A stretch of DNA of 64,000 nt from Eremomyces bilateralis CBS 781.70 (taxonomy: Eukaryota > Ascomycota > Dothideomycetes > Eremomycetales > Eremomycetaceae): contig NW_022985073.1 in NCBI RefSeq assembly GCF_010015585.1, forward strand, positions 738,923 through 802,922, in the 5' to 3' direction. The position numbers and the translations under genes were made by a program. Of this stretch, positions 58,461 through 64,000 are shown one piece after another. The notes below the pieces were generated by a model, which was not told the origin of the DNA, ran no database searches, and saw only the letters and a program-made list of their open reading frames with translations. Within the stretch, counting starts at the first letter, position 1, and every line of letters begins with the position of its first letter.

Positions 58461-58988
58461 TTTATCAGAGATATTTTCTGGAGGGGATTCATGAATGGAT
58501 GATTAGAAATGCCTAGAAACTAAGATCCGGACGAGTCAACCTCTCAAACTGTCTGGAGATTGGAGTAATAGCTCTCTCTGCTCATCCTTGTACGCTGGGC
58601 CCCGGCTTGAAAATGACGCAGATTGCCAGATTCATTGGCTCGGGCGCTCGGGCGGTGGGTTTTCTCCTTTCCGGGCGCCACAGCAGGGTCGAGTCCCCGC
58701 AATACCCCAAATGGTCGGGGACTCGGGGGCTTAAGCGCCGCGCACGTGCCTCCCCTGGTCGGTCCTGTGATCAGGCCTCAGGCATTGCTTTCCCATCTCC
58801 CATGGCTCAACGATGAACGGTCTGCCTCAACCGGAATCCGTTCCTAGCCAGATGAATTCGCCCTTGTCCTCCCGCAATTAATATATTACGCGTCGCACGT
58901 GCTTTTGTTCCGTTCCACCTTGCGCGTGTCATCTTCTCCCTGACGTTCTGCCATCATCAATGAAGATATAGTTGGGCGATAGACATTC
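58461..58988. promoter_or_regulatory. bZIP upstream region with hairpin and two G-boxes
   Basis: A perfect 10-bp inverted repeat CGAGTCCCCG/CGGGGACTCG lies at 58690-58699 and 58716-58725 around a 16-nt loop. CACGTG boxes, classic bZIP/bHLH sites, occur at 58743-58748 and 58896-58901. The region is GC-rich and may be 5' UTR in part. Self-regulation by the bZIP protein is possible but inferred. Confidence 0.55.
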
Positions 58989-60879
58989 ATGGCTTCGGCG
59001 GGCGGGCCGCCCGGTGAGCTTGAAGATGCCCCTCAAACCGCCACCACACGCTCGAAACTCACCACCGCCCAACGACGGGAGAGGAAGCGGAAGTTGGATC
59101 GAGAAGCTCAGCGGGCCGTGAGGGAGAAGACGAAGAATCACATCGCGTACCTGGAAGGGCTGGTGAAAGCCCTCCAGAACCCGGAGGGAAACGATGGTCG
59201 CATGCAGGAGCTGGTTGCACAGATTGAAAACGGCCATGAAGAGGCGAAGGTGCTGAAGGAGGCGTTGGGAAGTATTGGGAAGATCGTGAACGGGATCGCC
59301 AAAAATGGTAACGATGAGGACCACATGTCGATTGTGAAGTCGGAAGATCGCGGTCCTCCAGGCAGCGGAGATATGCCTGGCCAAAGTGCTGTCGCCAGTT
59401 CTTCTACCTCTCCGCCAGAATCGAATTCCACAAGCATCAGGTCTATGTCGGGGGACCAACAAGCGGGCAATCTACCCTCTAGAACCAATCCGTTTGCTTC
59501 CGGAGCGGCTCAGGCTGAGGCTTCGAATCCAATCATTGATGAACCATTATATGGTGTCATTGATGCGGAGCCATACATTCAAGATCACCGTTCAACCGGA
59601 GGAAACTCGGTGCCCACAGCAGCGGGAGCTGCATTCGCCAACGCGACACCGACCGTTCCCCCTTATCCCCTCGTAAACCCAGCTCTTATTGAGCAGGGGA
59701 GGAGTATCAAGTCCTTGGATGGCACCGTAAACCGACAATCGAGTGACGACTTTAACAATAGCGAGCGATATTGGTCATCATATTCCATTCCACCGCTAAC
59801 CAACGAAACTACTAGCCTGGTTGAGCTTAAACAGGTAATCAAAGACACCGTCAACATGGTCATGATGAGCCCAGGCCTTCAAAGCAAGTTCTGGTATTTG
59901 GGTGGAATGATTCTCCAGCACCTGTTGAACCGACCAGATGCTCCATTGACCCCACGTCATATGGACGAGGACATAGCCATTCGGGCCTGTTTGCATGGCT
60001 GGCAGGCGGTGGAGCAACAATATGTGCTGGATGGTTGTTGGCAGTGGTTGAAGGTGTTGGATACGCATATGTACTCCCACCTTGGGTTCCCCGAGAGAAT
60101 GGCGATCCTGAGGATCAAGAGGACAAAGTTTCTGGTAAGCCGGTTATTGCATCTCGTGCGATCCGAGACTAACCAGCGGTCTAGGCTCAAGTCAAACAGG
60201 ATATGACATATGAACTCAAGTTACCTGCATTCATGAAGCCAAGGTTAGTCCTACCTCATTCTCAGTCACCTGGTTCTAACTTCGACTAGACCAGCTCAAG
60301 AGAATGTCCAACATGACGCCCTAGTTGAATATTTCGTCTGGTAAGTTACACTACCCACCGAATATGTCACTTGACTGACAGCGCAGGCCTGGCATGCGGG
60401 AACACATCCTGTTCTCTCCTACCAAGTACGCTACCGACGCCTTTATGGAACCCTTCCGTCAAAACCTCCATTTCCTCTGGCCACACGAACCCCAGGACAT
60501 CTACCAACGCGACCACGCAACCGGCCTCTACAACTTCAGCGACCTTTGGACTAGCCATATGGCGCACATCGGGTGCTGGCGCATCAACTCCGATTTCTTC
60601 GAGGTATACCCGCATCTTCGGCCCGACATCCCGTGCTCGACGGAGAGTCCGGTGAATTCGCGGGCACTGGTCAAGAAGACATTCAACGACGTCGCGAGGA
60701 GAATATGCACGTCGGAGACCACCAATCGCGCGGACGGCGCGGGCAGAGGGTCCGTATCGCTTTTCGGAGAGCAGGACGAGGAGGAGCAGAAACAAAACGA
60801 GAACGAGCAATTTTGTAGCCCGCATACGATGGCGACGGTGCCAGTGGATACGTTGCTCTCATTTACGACTCGGAATTGA
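58989..60879 (+). CDS. bZIP transcription factor with DUF3425
   Basis: Four exons (58989-60134, 60185-60243, 60290-60340, 60387-60879) give 582 aa. The basic region and zipper lie near residues 25-75: RRERKRKLDREAQRAVREKTKNHI is split as a basic part ending at R45 and leucines in AYLEGLVKALQ. The position of the invariant bZIP Asn holds D37 (D-x7-R45), as in some DUF3425 members. A long Ser/Pro-rich linker follows. The C-terminal ~270 residues (…LQSKFWYLGGMILQHLLN… to YATDAFMEPFRQNLHFLWP) are DUF3425. The last part is acidic (GEQDEEEQKQNENE). It acts in the nucleus; such proteins often control secondary or stress metabolism. Confidence 0.93.
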
Positions 60880-62007
60880 TTATCGATACCCCGTGGAGGG
60901 TGAAGTTGGGGTTTGTGGCGTCAAGAGGCACACCGGACCGGATTTTGCTGGTTTCGATGAGCCATGGAACGACGCACGACTTGGGATGCGGTAACCGGTG
61001 TTTTGTGGTTTGAATACTTGGAGAAAAATCAGTGCCTATCAAAAGCAGGGGCGTATAGGTAGACTTTATGGTAGCACTGCTTTACCAGGCGAGTGATTCG
61101 ACTCGACTGATATGCCGAATGTACAACCGAACGACGCGGTGATGGAGTTAATTGCAGATATTTCGGTCATGTTCTTCATCTAGGCGCGTTGAGAGGATTA
61201 TTGAGAGATATCAACACAAGTCTAGAGCCAGACTACGGAACTCATTCATTGGAAACTTATGCCCATGGATTTTAATATAATCATTAGTAATTTCCATACG
61301 GCTTGTGCATTCGATCGAATGTCTTCGTTTCGGTCGTGATTCGACGCTTCTTCTCGACCAGGAAATCTGGCCGACCTGAGGAGCCAATCCCCAGCAGAAC
61401 TCCAACATCCCCACGCACCACCTCCCCTTTTCATCTTCATCGCTGCTCCAATGGCCAAACGCTCATTCAGAACCTCCATCCGGACTTCTAGATTTCGATA
61501 CCATATCTCAATCCAATTAACAAGCCAGTCGCAAGTAGGCAGGTACGGACATAATGATGGCTCTGTGGTCGGCGCTCGTCCCACCAAACAGGAGGCCCAT
61601 CACGGCATTTGCTACTAGACTTGAAACCATCCAGCCACGGAGAGCCCTTCGGCTCTGAACAATCCATGGTCTCGACCTTTCTTCTTTGTTTAAGTGGCAA
61701 ATTTCACATCCATCCATACGATGAAGATCGACTGCAATGATGATGCTAGTTTACTTGGCTCGAAACGGCTGAAGATGAGAAAAGTCTTCGCCGGGTCGAG
61801 TACCTGTACGCTTTGGGCAGATGCTCCTGCCGTATATTGATTGATGGGGCATCTGGATCAGATTGAGCGTCTGTATATTAATCTCGGATCATGGCCCGGT
61901 AGGTCATTTCGCAGTCTACGATCAGCATTGTCAAAGTCCAGCATTTCTTCCATTTTTGTCCTTGTTCCATGCGGCGTCATTTTTAGAACCATTCGTACCC
62001 CTTCATT
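60880..62007. other. Intergenic
   Basis: About 1.1 kb. A minus-strand frame at 61246-61587 (113 codons) has no domain or splice support. The sequence just before 62008 is CT-rich, as in a fungal promoter. Confidence 0.45.
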
Positions 62008-63065
62008 ATGAAGCGCTCCCTTTTTGGAGACGCCCTTTCTTCTCTCCTCGCTCTCCTCCCCGTCTCGACTCCCTCCCCTCAGCCGATTCCAACGCTACCT
62101 CCCGTCCTTGCAGTGCCGACCTCCCCTCCCTCCGCCGCCGACCCTAGCCGCCTCTGCAATGGCCAGTCCAGTTACTGCTCGCGCAAATACACCGAGATCG
62201 CCTTCATCGGTGCACACGACTCGCCCTTCGTCGGCATATTGCCCACGCAGAACCAAGGCCTGGAGGTGACGGAGCAGCTAGATAAGGGGGTGCGGTACCT
62301 ACAGGGGCAAACGCAGACGGACGGGGGAACGTTGAATCTGTGCCACACGGCGTGTGCATTGGAAGATGCGGGGCCCATAGAAGACTATTTGCACACGGTG
62401 AAGGCATTCTTGGAAGGGAACCCCGGTGAGGTGGTCACGCTGTTGTTTGTGAATGGAGACCGAACCCCCATTGAGGAGTGGAAAGCAGCGTTCGAGGAGA
62501 CGGGAATTCACGAGTATGCATATGCACCAGAGAAAAAGCCATTGCCGATGGGCGAGTGGCCGACATTGGGGGAGATGATTGATATGGGGAAGAGATTGGT
62601 GGTCTTCCTCGGTATAGCTTCTCCCTAACCGGGTCTCTCCGATTTTATATCCCCCAATTACCCAAACTAATAAGGAATCCTTCTCAAGACACCGGCGCCG
62701 ATCAATCCAAAGTCCCCTACCTCATCGACGAATTCTCCCACTACTTCGAAACCCCCTTCGGCGTCACCGACCCCAGCTTCCCGGACTGCTCACTCGACCG
62801 CCCTAAGAGCGACCGCCCGTCGGAAACCGCGTCGTCACGCATGTACATCGTCAACCACTTTTTGAACGTCGAGCTGCTCCCGGGCTTGAAGGTCCCGGAC
62901 CGGATGAAGGCACCGCAGACGAACGCCGCGGAGGGGAATGGCGGGGTGTTGAAGCAGGTGGGGATCTGTCAGACGAATTGGGAGAGGAGGCCGAATGTGG
63001 TGTTGTTGGATTATGTTGAGTTCGCGGACGTGAAGGAGTTAGAGAGGATATTGAATCGTCCTTGA
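62008..63065 (+). CDS. PI-PLC X-domain-like phosphodiesterase (secreted type)
   Basis: Two exons (62008-62611, 62689-63065) give 326 aa. The start MKRSLFGDALSSLLALLPVS looks like a weak signal peptide, followed by a Pro/Ser-rich linker and the Cys pair in RLCNGQSSYCSRKY. The X-domain TIM-barrel motifs are EIAFIGAHDSPF with the first catalytic His, VRYLQGQTQTDGG, and NLCHTACALEDAGPIEDYL with the second His. The C-terminal half gives the remaining strands, ending WERRPNVVLLDYVEFADV. Such fungal proteins are secreted or GPI-linked; the substrate may be phosphoinositide or another lipid phosphate. Confidence 0.88.
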
Positions 63066-63684
63066 AGTATCTTTTTACTTTTTAGGCTCCTCGTGGTTGG
63101 AATAGTGACGGGAAGCTGGAATGAAAAGCCATGGCGCATTCATAGCCTGCTATCGATATTATCTTATTGTCTATTGACATTTACCTGCGGGAATAAGGCT
63201 CACGCATAGGCGACAAATATTACACGATTGTATCATACATTGTTATGCCAAACGCTCGCATGAATGCACTGTTCACACCACCCAACGTCCCAACCTGCAC
63301 CACAACTCCTCTCCATACATTTTCCCGCTCTTCAACTTCTCGAACCCTCTGACAACGCCCTCTTCGGTGCATTCAATCCATGCCTAGGCACCAGGAGTTG
63401 ATAGGTAAATAGGACTCTCCTGAACCAAGTCAGAAACGGGACTGTTCGACACCATCCACGTGATCACATCAGGTGACAGCGCGCTAGACTGGAAATCTGT
63501 CATGTGCGCTAGACCCAAACAGGTTGACCCCATAACATCCTCCCCCGACTTGAACGGTTCCATGCCGAATCTCAAATTCGTTATGTTAACCTACCTGTAT
63601 TATTACCTCGTGAACTCCTGCGCGATCCCGTCAGACCATCTTGAGTTCCCCTAGTCGCCGCGCCGCCCAGGCAGGTCAATCATC
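63066..63684. other. Intergenic
   Basis: About 620 bp between the phosphodiesterase and the last gene. Only short unlikely frames. CT-rich just before 63685. Confidence 0.45.
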
Positions 63685-64000
63685 ATGCCGCGTCCGAAAC
63701 GAAAGAAAGTAGTATCGGCAGACGCGGTCAAGACGACGCGTGTGACGCGCAATCAATCCCTCCCCTCCGCCGATCACCAAGGTGCTGTGGCAAAACCGGC
63801 CACAAAGAGAGGCGCAACGAAGCAGAAGACATCTCCACGAACTGAAGATGCCTTGGACAACTTGACAATGGCTGGCGGTTTACCCACGAACTCGGCTTCA
63901 AGTGGGGGTGTGGGGAGCGGCCATGAAGAAGGTCATGCGCCAGGTCGTGGGCCACCAAAAGCAACCGGAAATAGAGGACTCGGTGAACCAAAAAAGAGAC
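63685..64000 (+). CDS. 5' end of a basic nuclear-type protein, cut by the window end
   Basis: From ATG 63685 the frame stays open to the last base, giving 105 residues. It starts MPRPKRKKVVSADAVKTTRV and is rich in Lys, Arg, Thr, Gly and Pro, with basic clusters (PKRKK, KPATKRG) that could be nuclear localisation signals. No domain is visible in this part. The protein may be a chromatin or kinetochore component, but the family cannot be named. Confidence 0.6.
   Translation, partial: MPRPKRKKVVSADAVKTTRVTRNQSLPSADHQGAVAKPATKRGATKQKTSPRTEDALDNLTMAGGLPTNSASSGGVGSGHEEGHAPGRGPPKATGNRGLGEPKKR

Noticed and set aside
61246-61587. A 113-codon minus-strand frame
   Set aside because: No recognisable domain, no upstream or downstream exon and overlapping frames on both strands of similar length.
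1-64000. Search by eye for CRISPR arrays, LTR retroelements or a complete secondary-metabolite core gene
   Set aside because: No spaced direct repeats, no reverse transcriptase or integrase motifs, and no polyketide or peptide synthetase were recognised; CRISPR is also not expected in a fungus.

Overview
The window looks like nuclear DNA of a filamentous ascomycete, most likely Eurotiales (Aspergillus/Penicillium type). Coding regions are broken by short introns of about 45-85 bp with GT...AG ends. It holds fungal housekeeping genes (class V myosin, Nop2, Nap1, phosphoglycerate dehydrogenase, a GDP-mannose pyrophosphorylase alpha-like subunit) and fungal families such as Zn2Cys6 and bZIP-DUF3425 regulators, a laccase, MFS sugar porters and a FAR1-like protein. 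Exon joins were worked out by eye from reading frame and splice sites. No LTR retroelement or virus-like element was recognised.

Layout: 1-9.9 kb has a possible gene end at the left edge, a stand-alone FAR1-type DNA-binding protein, a variant RING protein, a 2-oxoglutarate/Fe(II) oxygenase, the GDP-mannose pyrophosphorylase-like gene and an intron-containing tRNA-Ala. The 10.8-27.1 kb stretch is a conserved core: myosin V, D-3-phosphoglycerate dehydrogenase, Nap1-like histone chaperone, an SLC45/Sut1-type sugar transporter and Nop2. The 27.1-30.3 kb stretch is gene-poor and carries a 364-bp MITE with TA target duplication.

The 30.3-49 kb stretch looks like an accessory metabolic neighbourhood: MFS sugar porter, Zn2Cys6 regulator, secreted FAD sugar-oxidase-like enzyme, AidB-like acyl-CoA dehydrogenase, a small Cys-rich protein, an F-box-like gene with a frame problem, an enolase-superfamily sugar-acid dehydratase (fuconate/galactonate dehydratase type), a Cdc25/Arr2-like rhodanese and an enoyl-CoA hydratase. 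Together, secreted oxidase + porter + sugar-acid dehydratase + regulator suggest uptake and breakdown of a sugar or aldonic acid; this is inference.

The 49.6-64 kb stretch has a SAP30-like subunit of the Sin3/HDAC complex, a decayed pogo/Fot1-type DNA transposon with 32-bp perfect terminal inverted repeats, an orphan Ser/Gly-rich reading frame, a secreted laccase, a bZIP-DUF3425 regulator with G-boxes and a hairpin upstream, a PI-PLC-X-like phosphodiesterase, and the start of a basic protein cut by the window end.
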